From positions 2,677,501 through 2,741,500 of the forward strand of contig OX637394.1 of NCBI GenBank assembly GCA_951799425.1: a stretch of 64,000 bases of DNA. Direction: 5' to 3'. A program made the position numbers and the translations under genes. Shown one piece after another: positions 33,636 through 46,099 of the stretch. The notes beneath the pieces were generated by a model. That model was not told where the DNA came from and ran no database searches. It was given only the letters and a program-made list of their open reading frames with translations. This DNA comes from Ilex aquifolium. Lineage: Eukaryota; Streptophyta; Magnoliopsida; Aquifoliales; Aquifoliaceae. How positions within the stretch are numbered: position 1 is the stretch's first letter; every line of letters starts with the position of its first letter.

Positions 33636-34025
33636 TATCCCAACTGCTCCCTCTGGAGGGTCCTCTTCCATTCAGCAACATATTGCTTTGGTGGACCCTT
33701 TTTGCCATGTGTCATTCTAGTACACCAGCCGCCCTCGCTTTCCCTCTGTGTCTCTCTCGCTCGTGTGTATGTGTGTGGATCGATGGTCTCTCCCCCAAAG
33801 CCTTCACCATCAGCTACCGAAATAATATTGTTCCTGATCTTGTTCTGGTAAGTCTTCATCGCACCCAATTCAATTTCTTGCGTGTTCATTCTGTTCTTGT
33901 AACCACATAATTCTCTTGCTTGCCGATACACAGATACAACGCACTGCCGAAGCTTTATGGATGATGGACGAGTAGTGGATGAGCTTCTCGTTCAAATATT
34001 CAGACATTACATGACGCAAAAAGAG
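33636..34025 (+). CDS. 5' end of an unrecognised gene, unit copy 1
   Basis: A gene-like start: a leader exon to 33847, donor CTGGTAAGTC, intron 33848-33933 ending in ACACAG. A second exon then carries ATG at 33957 and 23 codons (MDDGRVVDELLVQIFRHY...) up to an AGAGGTATTG donor at 34026. The peptide is MDEGRVVDELLVQIFRHY... in unit copy 2, so it varies little. I cannot identify the protein, and no following exon could be assigned with confidence in 34026-37500. It may be the 5' fragment of a gene caught in the duplicated segment. The CDS part is 33957-34025. Confidence 0.35.
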
Positions 34026-37000
34026 GTATTGTTTTTTTAATTTCTTTTTGTTAGCCTCAATTACTACTCTTAGATTTCCTTTTGGCTAGCTCAGATTGTA
34101 GCACGCTGTGAAATTGTACTTCAGTTTATATTACCCCAGTTTGTGCCCCCCATTTCAGTGATTTTGCGTAACCTTATGGTGAAGGTTCGTTTTGATTAAA
34201 TGATGAACAAGTAGTATAGGGAGGGATGGTTCTGTATTTCGATTTAGAATCCGAAATACTTTTTTTTTGTTTGGTTTATCACAAAGATTTATGACTTGAA
34301 GTGTGGCTATTGTTGGGTATAATGGATGGTTACTGTCGGTTGTGAGGGTCGAATAACATGTTAGGAGGTCCCGCGGTATATTATGATTCTGGTTTATGAG
34401 TTTTACCATAATTAGGTATATTATTTTTACTGCGATTAGATTTAGCATTTAGGTGATTGACTAGGATTTGAGGTTCTTAACTCGTTTTTATGAGTAAGTT
34501 GTAACCTATTGTGATTCTCATAGAGCGAAAGCAGTCATTCCTGTGAACATAGGTAGAATTTTAGTTATTAGACAGCGTGAGCAGCTTGAGCTTGGATTGG
34601 GCTTGACTTGATTTTGGCTCATTTAGGCTGTTTAAATTGAAAACTGAACCTAATTTGACCAGATTTCTATACTCATTTATAGACGCAAATCTAAATAGCA
34701 CGTGGCTTTGCTCGAATTGGTTCCTGTCTATGAAAACTATAAATTTATCACCAAACAATTATGTTAAAGATAAACAATACCAAATTTATGCCCAAGTATC
34801 TTCAGGCTATATACCCTTTTCTCTCCCACTCTTCCCAAATTGTTTTACAGTTATTATATAGATTTTAGGGATATTTGTTGAGAATTGAATATTTTTACGG
34901 TTAATTATTATGATCTAAAGCATTAGTTGTGGAGATTTTTGCGAAGTGATTGAGCTGGATTTCGGCTCAATGCTCATAGGTTTTCACCAAACTGAGCTTC
35001 AGCAACAATCAATACCCACAGGTTTCCTTGCCCTTTGTTAATTTTTCCTTTGCCCATGACTATTGGATAGCAGGTGACAATCGAAGGAATTAAATCACAA
35101 GAGGAGTCTCCTAGCTGTTTTCTTTGTGTGGAGTACCATAGTGAGCTTTGAATTCCCGTGCATACCTCATATGTGACTGTTCCCAAAAAATTTAAGTGTT
35201 GGACTTCACTTCAGTATCTTACAGCCATGGAGATCTTGACAATTCTTCTATATGATATGAGTCACTGGAAAATATTGCTGTTTATTTATTGCTTTTATAT
35301 ACCGATATTGTATTTTGCAATCTCTTTGTCAGTCTGTGGGAGTCCTAGCCAATCCATTATCCATATATATGCATTTGTTGTCCTGGAGAATCGCCCTACC
35401 ACATGCTCAGTCGCCTTAATCAAATGATTGTATGCATCATGACTGCAGTTTTTGAACTGTTCACCATCTTTTCCTTTTCAACTTCATGGAGAACGCCATA
35501 AAACAAATGTTTAAAGTATTTATTCTGGTTTTTGTCTTTTCTTGTTATCTGTTTTCTTTTTGAATTGACAATAAGCCCCCTGATTATACTCTTCCGTTTT
35601 AGATGAATTGTCAGTTCTTGACCACTATTGAAATCATCCATCTAGCTTAGGTTTGGATATAACTAAGTACTAGGTTCCGGAAGTATGTGTCTTTGTACGG
35701 AGTGTCATGTGTTTACAGATCATATTAGCAGTGTGCTGAACTTTTTGATGTCTTATTCTCCAAGTCAAACTTGCTTGATGAATACCAAGTAAATGTCTCT
35801 GCTAATTTTGACGCCAATATTCTATACAACAAACTAAAGATGAGAAACTTTTCAAATGCAACCAGCCAAGCTTGGGATCTAGTTTGTGGAAGGGTTTGGT
35901 AGGCTGTAAAAGCTTGGAATATAGTCACCTGATTAGAAAGGTTTTGCACATACATGTTCAAGCTTGGATATAGAGCCTGCGGTTGGCTGGATCGGTGAAC
36001 CACAGTAGTTTAAGAATTTTTTTGGTGTTTTTCGGAGTTTTTTTATTTTTTGAAATTATCGTGATTTTTTGACCTTTTTATGGGTTTGTAAAAGCGTCTT
36101 TGCAAAACACACTTTTACTCCCAATCCATTTTTCCTCCTAAGCTTTCCCCTCTTTTGAATTGTTATTCACAATCTTCAAATTCCAGATGAAGTTGAATTT
36201 GATGGGATTTCAATCTCTTTAGTAGGGGTATAAAATTCCTAAATAAGCTCAGGCGACAAAAATGGTTATAGTTAAGAGTCTATGTGAAATTGATGATTTC
36301 TTAGGAAAGAAGAAAGGGGCACGATTTCAGGAACGATGCATCACCAAAAGTTTCTCTTTCTTTGAATAATATTACATGTATGCATGCACAATACTAGATT
36401 GATATTACCCTGTATCATTAGTGCTGCGGAATGCGGAATGTTGGTTGGAATCTGCTTGCATGTGGTTTCTATAGGGTACTAGTGGTTTTACTTGTCTGCA
36501 TGATGTCAAGTTTTATGGTCCACTCAATCATCCCTCAACTTCCTTTAACCCAAAACCCCCAATAAAAAACCCAAAATAAAAAGGAACGGGGAAAAAGAAG
36601 AAACAAAAAAGAGAGAATACGCCATTGAAAAAGCCTTATTAAGCTGTATTGATTTCATTCACATCACTTTACGAAAAGAAGTAAACATGATACTCTGATA
36701 TGTACTACTGGAACCGAAAAAACATAGATGATCTCCCTGGTTGTTGGATAGGAGTTTGCAGATGATGAACTAATTGGGCAAGAGAAGCACCACAGTTCTT
36801 TTAGTTTTGCCTTCCATTTTTATATATTGTTTTCCTCCTTCCTCTCCTCAATGCAGAAGAGAGTTATATAAAATAGGTGCGATTCCTGTAACATCCTTCT
36901 CCACTTCAACCACACTATCTGTTGATGCCAGTAAAGTTCTGGAACACATACCCATCGAACTTATTTTCCTATCTGATGTAGAATTTCCACACATGGAATA

Positions 37001-37322
37001 TCCAACATTCTCCTCCTCATGTGTGAATTACATCAGGCATAGCTCCCCGCTGAGTTTGATCCACCACTCTCTACAAGCAACATGTCCAACCACTCTTTAC
37101 AAAAGTTCGCTTTTCCAAGAACCAAGCTTTTACCTCTCTTTATGAGTCATTGCATTAGCAACCTCTAAGAGCCGTGGCGTCCAGGCCCACGCCTGTTCTG
37201 TTTACTGAGTTGCGTTTCCATGACTTCAATACCAAGAGTCCATCATTTTTCTTAAGAGTCACCATTGGTATCGGCACGCTATGCCGGTTCTTCGAGAGTT
37301 CACCCAGGATTGTCAGTCATTG
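34026..37322. other. transcribed-looking or intronic DNA of unit copy 1; no exon assigned
   Basis: Repeated at 46476-49739 with high identity. It includes the frames at 35725-36003(-) and 36774-37145(+), which have no recognisable domain and do not keep length between copies. Good acceptor-like sites exist (for example GACTGCAG at about 35441) but no conserved protein emerges. Confidence 0.4.
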
Positions 37323-37500
37323 GCTCTGATACCAATTTGTTTGGAGATTGGGAGCCCAATTTTTAGGGCCCAATATACATGTCATACACTAAGGGACTAG
37401 AAGCGCCATGTAAATGGAATCCAACGACACGCAATCTTATTTAACTCTGCTCATAGTTGGCTTGTTGCCAACTATTTGAGGTGAACTATGTAATTGGAGG
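37323..37500 (-). mobile_element. LTR-element relic with primer-binding-site motif, unit copy 1
   Basis: GCTCTGATACCA (37323-37334) is the exact complement of the initiator-Met primer-binding site TGGTATCAGAGC. Three bases later TGTTTGGAGATTGGG could be the inner end of a minus-strand 5' LTR. The partner LTR and coding domains are not seen. The same motif is at 49740-49751 in unit copy 2. Confidence 0.35.
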
Positions 37501-37525
37501 AAGTGACAAGGCTTCAAGATCCATA

Positions 37526-37738
37526 TTATTATTATTTTTAAAAAAAAAAAATTTATTTATTCACAAAAACAACCATTACATGAAGCAAAGTAAGGCTTAA
37601 AAGCCTTCACAACAAAGACAAAAAACAGCATAGTTAAAAGAAAACTATTGCCCATAACTGTAGAGGCAGCAAAACCTTCTGATCCAATTCAGCCCAACTC
37701 CTTCACCACAGCAACTTCTCAAATCAAAAAACTTGTAT
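37526..37738 (-). mobile_element. 5'-truncated LINE 3' end, 213 bp
   Basis: Bounded by 16-bp direct repeats GGCTTCAAGATCCATA (37510-37525 and 37739-37754), the long target duplication of target-primed retrotransposition. On the minus strand it ends in an A-rich AAAAATAATAATAA tail and has AATAAATAAATT nearby. GTTTTTTGTCTTTGTTG and GGCTTTTAAGCC words recall plant L1 3' UTRs. Unit copy 2 has the single, unoccupied sequence at 49927-49942. An alternative is a fragment of a reverse-transcribed mRNA. Confidence 0.8.
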
Positions 37739-37990
37739 GGCTTCAAGATCCATACAAGTGATCATTCAACATTAAATCCCAAGTGTCTGGATCATGTCAT
37801 AGGGATTTGACTGAGCAAGAACTTGGATTTACTGCTGAATGATCACTTGTCTGGATCTTGAAGCTTTGTCACTTCATCCAATCATGCCCTTGTAATGGTT
37901 TGGGACTTCAACTTCTACCAAATTGGTTTCAAGGCTGGAGCGAAAGGGTTGTTCAGTAACTAGGCAGAGCTGGCCGTAGTGTTTTGTTTA

Positions 37991-40900
37991 TCAGAATCTC
38001 AGTCTCTGCATGTAGCTGAGGAGTGGTTTGTTTCCTACAGGTACGAATTTGATGAGCCAAGCAATTGGCCAAGGTAAAGCTGCAATCGCAACACACATTA
38101 GCCATTGCGACCAATTCAACCTCTCTGTATCTGCAAATTTCTTTAGGAACTCCACCATTACAACCTGAAGAACAATTGTTACTCCCACAATCCCCAGAAA
38201 CAGTCTGTTTCTATGAATACCTGTGAATACATTCTTTTTCTCCAACTTCCTTGAGTTGAATTCATTGAAAACTTGACAGAGTACAAAAATATTAAAGATT
38301 AGAGTATTTTTCACCTTATCAGTCATATTGAAGATTGACCTACCCCTGAACTGTAAGGTCAAGAGGATGGCTATGTGGTATAGAGCTTGTGCCAAAAGGT
38401 TTCTCCACATTATGAGGGGTTCAGTTCGACCCACGGGTGGACTGTGCATTAGCTCATTAGTGGGACGCTCTGTAGCAAGTGCTAGAGCTCCTAAAGTATC
38501 CATGATGAGGTTTACCCACAACAACTGAACTGTTGTTAGGGGAACTTCACCGGCAGAAACCGCTGCAATAAAGTTGATTACAAGAGCTGCAACATTCACA
38601 GTCAGTTGAAATTGAATGAATTTCTGGATATTGTTATAAACACATCGACCCCACCTCAAAACTGTGGCCACAGAAGCGAAATCGTCCAAGATGATGATAT
38701 CAGAGCTCTCTTTGGCCACCTCAGTGCCTTGAATTCCCATGGAAAGTCCTATATCAGCCTCTTTCAACGCAGGTGCATCATTCGTTCCATCTCCAGTTAC
38801 TGCAACCACATGACCTTTCTGTTTCAAGCATTGCACCATTATAAGCTTGTCAAAGGGGGAGGATCTTGCCATCACACGGATATTATCAACCTTTTGCATT
38901 CTCTCTTCATGTGTGTAATTGCGGAACTCGGCACCTTCTATCACTTCTCCGTCGTTCAGGCGTTGTTCGGTTGTGAAAATTCCACACTCTGTGGCTATAG
39001 CTTTTGCTGTGAATATGTTGTCTCCAGAGATCATTTTGATCTCCACTCCTGCAGATCTGCAAGCTTGAATGGCATTCTTTGCCTCAGGTCTACATGGATC
39101 CTTGAGACCAACTATCCCTAGCAAGGTCAACCGATCTTCTTCTAGCTTTCGGTTTGTTTTGCCATCTTCATTGCATTGTGTTTCTTCCTCTAGAATCTGC
39201 TTATGAGCCAAAGCAATGCAACGGAGGCTACTTGCTGCCATTCCTTGGATTATCTTCTCAAATTGTTGCCTTCCTTCTTCACTTATTGGCTTCATCTGTC
39301 CATTACTTTGATAGTAACTCGAACACCTTGCCAGTACCATCTCGGCTGCTCCTTTCCAGTGCACATGGATGGTGTTATTGGCTTTATTCCTCATGGAAAC
39401 CCCGCTTCGTTTCTTCTCTGAATTGAAGGTCTCAACATGAAGAATGGTAGAATTTTGCTTCAATTTCTCAATATCCATACCGAGTTCCAGGACAGCCCAA
39501 GAGAGAATTGCCTTTTCAGTTGGACTTCCAGAAAACTCTGGTACAATTCCCGAAAGTGGTTTGCAAATGCTACCTGTAGTGTTTAGACCGACTCCTTGGT
39601 GGAGCAAGTCGATGATATCTCTGGCGATCGCTTCAGAGTAATGTTCTCCCATTTCTTCTTGGCCGAGCCAAAATTTGGTCACTTTCATTTGATTCATTGT
39701 CAGTGTGCCTGTTTTGTCGGTACAAATAATGGTGGCTGAGCCCATGGTCTCACAAGCTGAAAGCTTTCTGACCATTGCCTGATCAGCCATCATTCTCTTC
39801 ATGGAGTCTGCCAGTGTTAGCGTGACAGCCAACGGCAGACCTTCAGGAATTGCCACCACAACAATAGTGACTGCAGCAGCAACAATACGAAGAACATAAT
39901 TGAACACGTCATTGATTCCTGATGAGGTCAATTTGTCAAGCCGAGCTTGCAATGGCGTTTGTTTGTTGGAATCACGTGTTATTGAGCTCATCATCTCGCC
40001 CCATGCAGTGTTCATCCCCACGGATATCACGAGCATCCGAGCATACCCATCCCCCACCTTTGAACCTGATAACAGGAATGGGTTCTGCAGGGAGTCTACT
40101 TCCACATGTTCGCTCTCTCCTGTCATGCTCGACTCGTCCACTTGGAAAGAATGCCCTTCTAAGAACAGGCCATCTGCAGGAATTTGATCTCCTATTGTCA
40201 GAAAGACCACATCTCCAACTACAATATCAAAGATGGAGATCTTTTGCCGCCTTCCGTCTCTCACAGCATCAACTTTAATGTCGTTGCTAATTTTCGACAG
40301 TTTGTCGAATTGTCTCTCCTGTCTGTAGTTGCTAGCTGCAGAGACTACGACCACCAGAAAGACCGCCACAATTATACTTCCACCCTCGTACCATCCTTCT
40401 TCCAACCCGTGCTCTTTAATGCCAAAGCCAAGTGAAAGAGCAGCGCAGACCAGCAGTATGAGAATGATGGTGTCCTTGAAAGCCTCCAGAACAAAGTAAA
40501 TGAGCCCTTTCGGGGGTGGCATCTGGTAAGTATTCGAACCAAATACACTACGTCTTTTGTTGATTTCATCATCATTTTCATGAATTCCATTCTCAGAGTC
40601 AGTTCTAAGAGCTTTGGCTAAGCCCTCGACACCTCCAAATCCACGAAGCTCGTCCAAAGTTTTGTCCTTCACCATCTTTGCAATCTTTGTTTTCTCAATG
40701 CCAGTAAAGTAAGCATCGTGCACAGTTTCATCACCATCATAGTGGGAACTGATCATTGGTTCAATATTGACAACAGTATAGGAAGAGCAGCTTGGCGTAG
40801 CAGTAGCAGCAATGTTATTCGATTTGGGCGTTAGCAGAAACAACCCTTCTGCTTGTGGAGGTAAGACTGTGTATATTTGACCCTTCTCAGACCCCTTAGT

Positions 40901-41155
40901 GACAAGAGCTTCGTGCACTGGAGTGCCCTTTTTATGAGAAGAAGAGGTTAATTTCTCCGACAAGTGGTGATAATTTTTCCTCTTTGAAAGAATCTCTGCA
41001 GGGAGAGACAACATGACTTGGGAGAAGTAGATAACCATACACACTATACGCCACCTCTTTTGGGCTTTGGTAAAGAAGGTGGTGGTAGTGGTGGTGTTAA
41101 GGAGGAGCGACTCTAGGGTGCCATTATAGGAGTATGAATGGAGTTTGCTCGCCAT
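37991..41155 (-). pseudogene. ACA12/13-type Ca2+-ATPase, copy 1, lacking TM3 (open but probably inactive)
   Basis: An intact 1054-codon frame starting MASKLHSYSYNGTLES. Relative to the second copy it lacks 39 residues (copy-2 I413-T451), exactly the third transmembrane helix and following lumen-side loop, by a clean 117-bp deletion at about 39920. It also lacks TNI before the MWRNLLAQAL helix and one Asp of ILDDDFASV. LAYSMKRMM has become LADSMKRMM after the PEGLP motif, and MITGDN is MISGDN. Retained: TGES, the phosphorylation site CTDKTGTLT (D480) and TGDGTNDAP. An odd number of helices before the catalytic loop should invert or trap the protein, so pump activity is doubtful. No stop or frameshift is present, so the decay is recent or a truncated product is tolerated. 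Only ~315 bp of the original upstream sequence remain. Confidence 0.85.
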
Positions 41156-41300
41156 TGTTCTTTAATGAATTCTTCTCTTTGAGAAATCAGGAATTATGAT
41201 TTTGCTAGGAAAGAATTGTCATTCTGTCAAAGGATTGCTATCGTATTTAAAGAATGACAGGCGGCAATGGAAGCTTTTGCTAGGAAGTTTCCCATCCCAG

Positions 41301-41313
41301 TATTATATTTATA
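41301..41313 (-). promoter_or_regulatory. TATA box of ATPase copy 1
   Basis: Minus-strand TATAAATATAATA about 150 bp before the start codon; the same element is conserved in copy 2 at 53620-53632. The unit ends about 160 bp further upstream (41470), so distal promoter sequence has been replaced by repeat DNA. Confidence 0.55.
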
Positions 41314-41470
41314 CCAGGGTCTCTTGTTTTATCGTGAAATTACGCTATGGCATGGAAGAGTGTTAACAAATTACCTCGGTGACATGTCTATAGCCTTAAA
41401 AATCGTACCCAGCATACCAAACCCTTATCTATGGCAGGATTTAGAAGAGATTAGTGCTAAACAATCTAAC

Positions 41471-43330
41471 TATCTTTCACAAATGTGATAAATTATTGAC
41501 AAAAATAAGAAATTTTTTTATTATAAAATGACCCACAAAAATTATAAAAACATTCTTTAAAATAGTAAAATTTAGAGGTACGGTACCGAATTTTTTTCTT
41601 TCATATTGTAGTCAAGTCCTTTATGAAAATATTTATGAGCAATGCTATGTTTATTAAATTATTTACCAAATTTCATATCCCAAATCAACAAAAATATGGG
41701 AAAATTTCAACCACACCCACTCTAGTTTACCATATCTTTAAGGACACCCCTTCTATTTTCTGAATCTTCACTGACAGTGACACCTCCTGCCAGATTAAAA
41801 ATATTAACTAAAATACAATTTTGATACATTGCCCATGATATATTTGAGGACAAATTTCATCCACACCCCCTCTGGATAAGTATATCTTTAATGAGACTCC
41901 CTCTATTTTCTAATTTTTTTTTATGTATTAAAATTCGATTCAAGCTAATTAAAATTTATTTTTTTATATATTAAAATTTGAGCCGATTAAAAATGATATT
42001 TTTATTAAAATTTGGATTAATAAAAATTCTATTTGAGCCAATTAAAAATTATTTTTAATCGACTGAAATCAAATTTTAATCAATTCGCATTGAATTTTAA
42101 TCAGTCCAAATTTTAATACAGAGAAAAAATATAAATTTTAATTGACTCAAATTTTAAGAAATCGAATTTTAATAAGTAAAAAATATAAATTTTAATCGAC
42201 TCGAAAGTGAATTTTAATCGGCGCTAACAACTCAGGTAGAATTCAAATCGGCACAAAATTTTAATACGTAAAAAATAAATTTTAATAGGTTCGAATTTTA
42301 ATACGTTAAAAAAAATAAAATTTAATCAGTTTCAATCGAATTTTAATTGGTTCAAATTTTAATATGTAGAAAATAAATTTTAAACGGCTCGAATTTGAAT
42401 AAAATTTTATGTAGAAAAATTACTTGAGATTTTATGTAGGGGCATTTTTAGTATTTTAGATGATTTATTTTTGTTAGAAATGGTAGTTTAATGGTAAGGG
42501 GTGTTAGTGATGTTTAAATATAAACTATAAAGGGTGTTAGTGATGTTTTTGATAATAGAGGGGGTGTCCTTGAAAATATAGTAAACTAGCAGGGGTGTGA
42601 CTGAAATTTTCCCCAAAAATATTTATGAGCAATGCTATGCTTATCAAATTATTTACTAATTTTTGTATCCCAAATCAATGTGGGTGGTTGGATTCGTGAA
42701 GTTCACTACTTCCATCAAATATTAATGCATAAGATTTTGACACATCACTTCAGATATAAGATTTGATAAACAAATTTGAACAGTACAATTTTATCCAATA
42801 TTTAAATAATCTCGACTGTTTATACTTATAGGAATAATGTTAGTGATGTGTAAGAGAGTGATAAAGGGGTGAGGGGGTATTGCGTAATGATATGCTTACT
42901 AAATCTTTGTCTTAAATGATATGGTATAATTTTTTATAATCAGATAAGTGAGTCTCATTAATATTCAATGATAAAAATTATGTTACATCATTTAGGATAA
43001 AAAATTTAGTAAGCATAATATTTTTCAGGTGAACTAAACGTGCAGTGAAAAAGAGAGTTGGTTAAGAAAGAGACGTGATAGAGATAAAACGTAATGGAAA
43101 AATAAAAGTTTAACTTGGAAGTTAAATTTTTATAATTTTTTATTTTATTTTGAAAAAAAATTACAAAAAAAATTCTGATTGATCTCCTATATTAAAATAT
43201 TATTGACATGTAACTAATTATTAGTATAAAAAGTATATATTAAACTTCACCCTATATTTTACTATATTATAACATAATTAAATTAGAGATAAAAAGACTT
43301 CGCTCTCTAAATGTTAATTTATTAGAATTT
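41471..43330. repeat. dispersed repeat, second copy, between the ATPase units
   Basis: Matches 17750-18660 followed by 19693-19930 in the same order and orientation, with the GT-rich block missing and a MITE added at 41698-42613. It separates unit copy 1 from the junction of unit copy 2. No gene. Confidence 0.75.
41698..42613. mobile_element. Mutator-type MITE, 916 bp, 9-bp target duplication
   Basis: GGGAAAATTTCAACCACACC at the left and GGGTGTGACTGAAATTTTCC plus C at the right are inverted ends that continue for ~55 bp. CAAAAATAT flanks both sides (41689-41697 and 42614-42622). The related repeat at about 18080 shows the unoccupied site. The interior is a dense mixture of AAAATTTGAGCCGATTAAA words in both orientations, as at 9628-10403. 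No open frame. Confidence 0.85.
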
Positions 43331-43365
43331 CCCCCCACATGCTCAGTCTCCTTAATCAAATGATT
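43331..43365. other. templated filler at the duplication junction
   Basis: CCCCCCACATGCTCAGTCTC and the next 15 bases match an internal stretch of the unit (47786-47820 with about one difference, 35395-35429 with about two). They sit between the dispersed repeat and the start of unit copy 2. Confidence 0.7.
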
Positions 43366-43935
43366 TCCTGCCGCCCGCCAATAACTTTCCCCCCATTTTT
43401 GGGCGAAAAATGGATTGAAAACGTGGAGGGAGACAACATCTTTTGAGAATTGACCATTTTACCCTTTTATAGCAGACAAAATCCATTCACCTATATACAA
43501 CGACGAAACCAAACAAGCAAACAAACCACTACCAAATCACCTCTATACAACTCTGAATTACAGCTTGTAATTCTCTCAAAAACCGATGTTGACTTGGACA
43601 AAGCACCATCAAAGCATCGCAGATCAGAAGACCCACAAAATCACAGGCTGAAGAGATGAAGTATAAGAAGACATACAAAATCGAAGCATCACCTTGACTA
43701 GAGGGTCTCTTCTTCTTCTTTTTCTTCTTTTAGTGGAGACCCATCGCAAATCGTCAATCGCATCGTCTAAGACTGCACTGGTCGGAAAATCATCAATTGC
43801 ATAGTTATAGTTCGCCAATCTCTCATTGTTCGCCTCTCTTTCTCTCTCTCTGGTGACTGAGAAGCGACAGACAATTGTTCTGAAGAAGAAGATGAGGTAG
43901 GGTTTGGGAATTTGGGGTTTATATATTTTTGTTTT

Positions 43936-44565
43936 GGGAGAATTACACCCAGACCCCCTGAGGTTTATCACTTAATTACTTAGATCCTCTGACATTTGAA
44001 ATATTACATATAGACACCCTAAAGTTTGTACACACGTATAACTTAAACCCTTGATGTAAATATATCCATTATAGTTTAACCCCTTGTTTAATTTTTTAAT
44101 TTTATTCTAATAGATAATATAATTATATACTAACTATGATTTTTTTTTTTAAAACTAGATTTTTATTTTTGATTTTATTTTAATAAATGACATAATAGAA
44201 CATGAATTTTGGATGTAAAATTTATGTTATATTGTGAATGACTTAAACCCCTTGTTTAATTTTTTAGTTTTATTCCAATAGATAGTATAATTGTATACTA
44301 ATTACGATTTTTTAAGAAAAAATTAAATTTTTATTTTTATTTTTATTTTAATAAATAATACAATAGAACATGAATTTTGGTTATAAAATTTAAAATATTT
44401 GATATAATATTTCAAATGTCAAGGGGTCTGTGTGTAATATTTCAAATGTCAAGTGGTTTGTGTGTAATATTTTAAATGTCAAGGGGTCTGTGTGTAATAT
44501 TTCAAATATCAAGGGGTCTGAGTGATCAAGTGACAAACTTCAGGGGATTTCGATGTAATTCTCCC
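43936..44565. mobile_element. Mutator-type MITE, twin of 30382-31010
   Basis: Same GGGAGAATTACACCCAGAC and ATTCTCCC ends and the same TTTTGTTTT target duplication (43927-43935 and 44566-44574). Because both copies have the same site, the element was in the unit before it duplicated. Confidence 0.85.
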
Positions 44566-45891
44566 TTTTGTTTTTTTATTTTGTTAAAGGACAAAAAAAA
44601 AATTAACAGGAAGCTAGTGTTGAAACCAAACAGGAAGCATTTTTAGCCGTCCATTTTCATTCAGAAGGGTCGGTTACGGATCGGGTGGTCGGGTTTGCGG
44701 GTTTTTTGCACAACCCTAATTACTTTGAAAAAATTCACCACCTTGATGTGAGGGTATAATGGTAAATTTGGTATATATATATTTTCTTTTCCATCCAATA
44801 CCAAACGAAGGAAAATACATCTCTTCAATTTTTCATCCATCATACCAAACATAAATGAGGGAAAATATATTCATTCCCTCTAGGGATGAAAAATCTTTCC
44901 CATCTATTTTCTATCCTTTTAACTTTCTATCATTCCTACCAAACGGACCATTAAATTTGGATTTTCCATTGGAGAAGTTTATATCAAATCAAGTTTTTTT
45001 AGAACTCAAATTTGGGCAAGGTTTTGGATATAGGGTTAGAGAAGGTTTTTAAGAATTTTTTACTCAAGTTTAAATTTGAATCTAAAAAAAATGTAAGAGT
45101 TGGAGATGCTCTTATATACAAGTGAGTTTCTTACTCATTAATAATAGATAATTTGTCAAAAAAAATTAAAAATAAAATATATTGGAAAAAAATATGGATT
45201 CATAACATTGCTCTTTCGAATATCAACTGTTGTCTGAAATGATACCTCATCATCAACTACCCAACCAATAAAGCCCTCGTCTAAGATCCCGTTAGACGGT
45301 ATGGCTAAAGTTCATATTGCTATCAACTAATTTATTAAGAGTGCAAATTAAATTTTTTTAAATTTTTCTGAGTATAAATTACTATTTATTCTTTTTTTTT
45401 TTTGTGTGCGTGAAAGAGTGCATAATTTTTATATTAATATATTTATGTCAAATTTAGCATGGTTCGATTCTCCCCAATGATTTAACAATTCTTATCCCAC
45501 ATTTTTTCTCTCAAAATAATTTAATATTATCATTTGACATAAAACATGAAAAAGTCAAAATATATTAAATTTATCCTTGCATATAAAAGAAGGAAAAACC
45601 GAAAGAAAGAGTGGTTCATGGAGTCTTCGATAAAAAGTTTTTCAAGGATATTATCACAATAATAAATGAAGAACAATATCTAAGTTCTTGATTTTAAGGA
45701 CTTAAATTATTATGATTAGTAATCTTGGGACCAAATTTTAATTTAAACAATTGATAATAATTTGTGGAAAAAAATATAATTTATTCAAAACAATTAAAAA
45801 AAATGAATTCAGATGAGAACTCCCAATCTCAGGCACACCCCCTATGGTGTACAACAGAGGAGACTCCGACATGTTTTTACATCTCGTTCAA
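44566..45891. other. non-coding part of unit copy 2
   Basis: Includes the right side of the nested MITE cluster (to about 45112) and the empty site of the solo LTR at 45313-45317. No gene. Confidence 0.5.
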
Positions 45892-46069
45892 TTTTTTTAA
45901 TGGTTAAGAGTGTTCAAATTAACTTACACGTATCTCAACTAATTTTTTCTTCGATTAGTTCAAAAATAAGTCATCCACATCGAAATTAAGATATTCATAA
46001 AAAAAATAATTTTAATATTAAAAAATGATCAAAATTAAAATTTTAAATATCTAAGTTTAACATTCGTCC
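45892..46069 (-). mobile_element. SINE-like copy, unit copy 2
   Basis: Counterpart of 33430-33605; T run at 45892-45898 is the A-tail on the minus strand. It keeps the family words better (AAGATATTCATAAAAAAAAT and GTGTTCAAATTAACTTACAC on the plus strand). Confidence 0.5.
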
Positions 46070-46099
46070 AATGTTATGACTTAGATTGATTGCGATTTG

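Larger units (their letters stand above)
29800..41470. repeat. duplicated unit, copy 1
   Basis: Collinear with 43366-53792 and nearly identical by eye over non-coding and coding DNA alike. It differs by a 1.1-kb solo LTR (31741-32849) and a 213-bp LINE fragment (37526-37738) present only here, and by in-frame deletions in the ATPase gene. Right breakpoint at about 41470, some 315 bp upstream of the ATPase start codon. Confidence 0.93.

Noticed and set aside
36774..37145. 123-codon plus-strand frame
   Set aside because: The near-identical second unit (around 49170-49550) does not preserve this frame, and no domain is recognisable.
38606..39121. 171-codon plus-strand frame, and its twin of 172 codons at 50803-51321
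   Set aside because: Antisense to the Ca2+-ATPase genes; conservation between copies follows from the duplication and gives no independent support.
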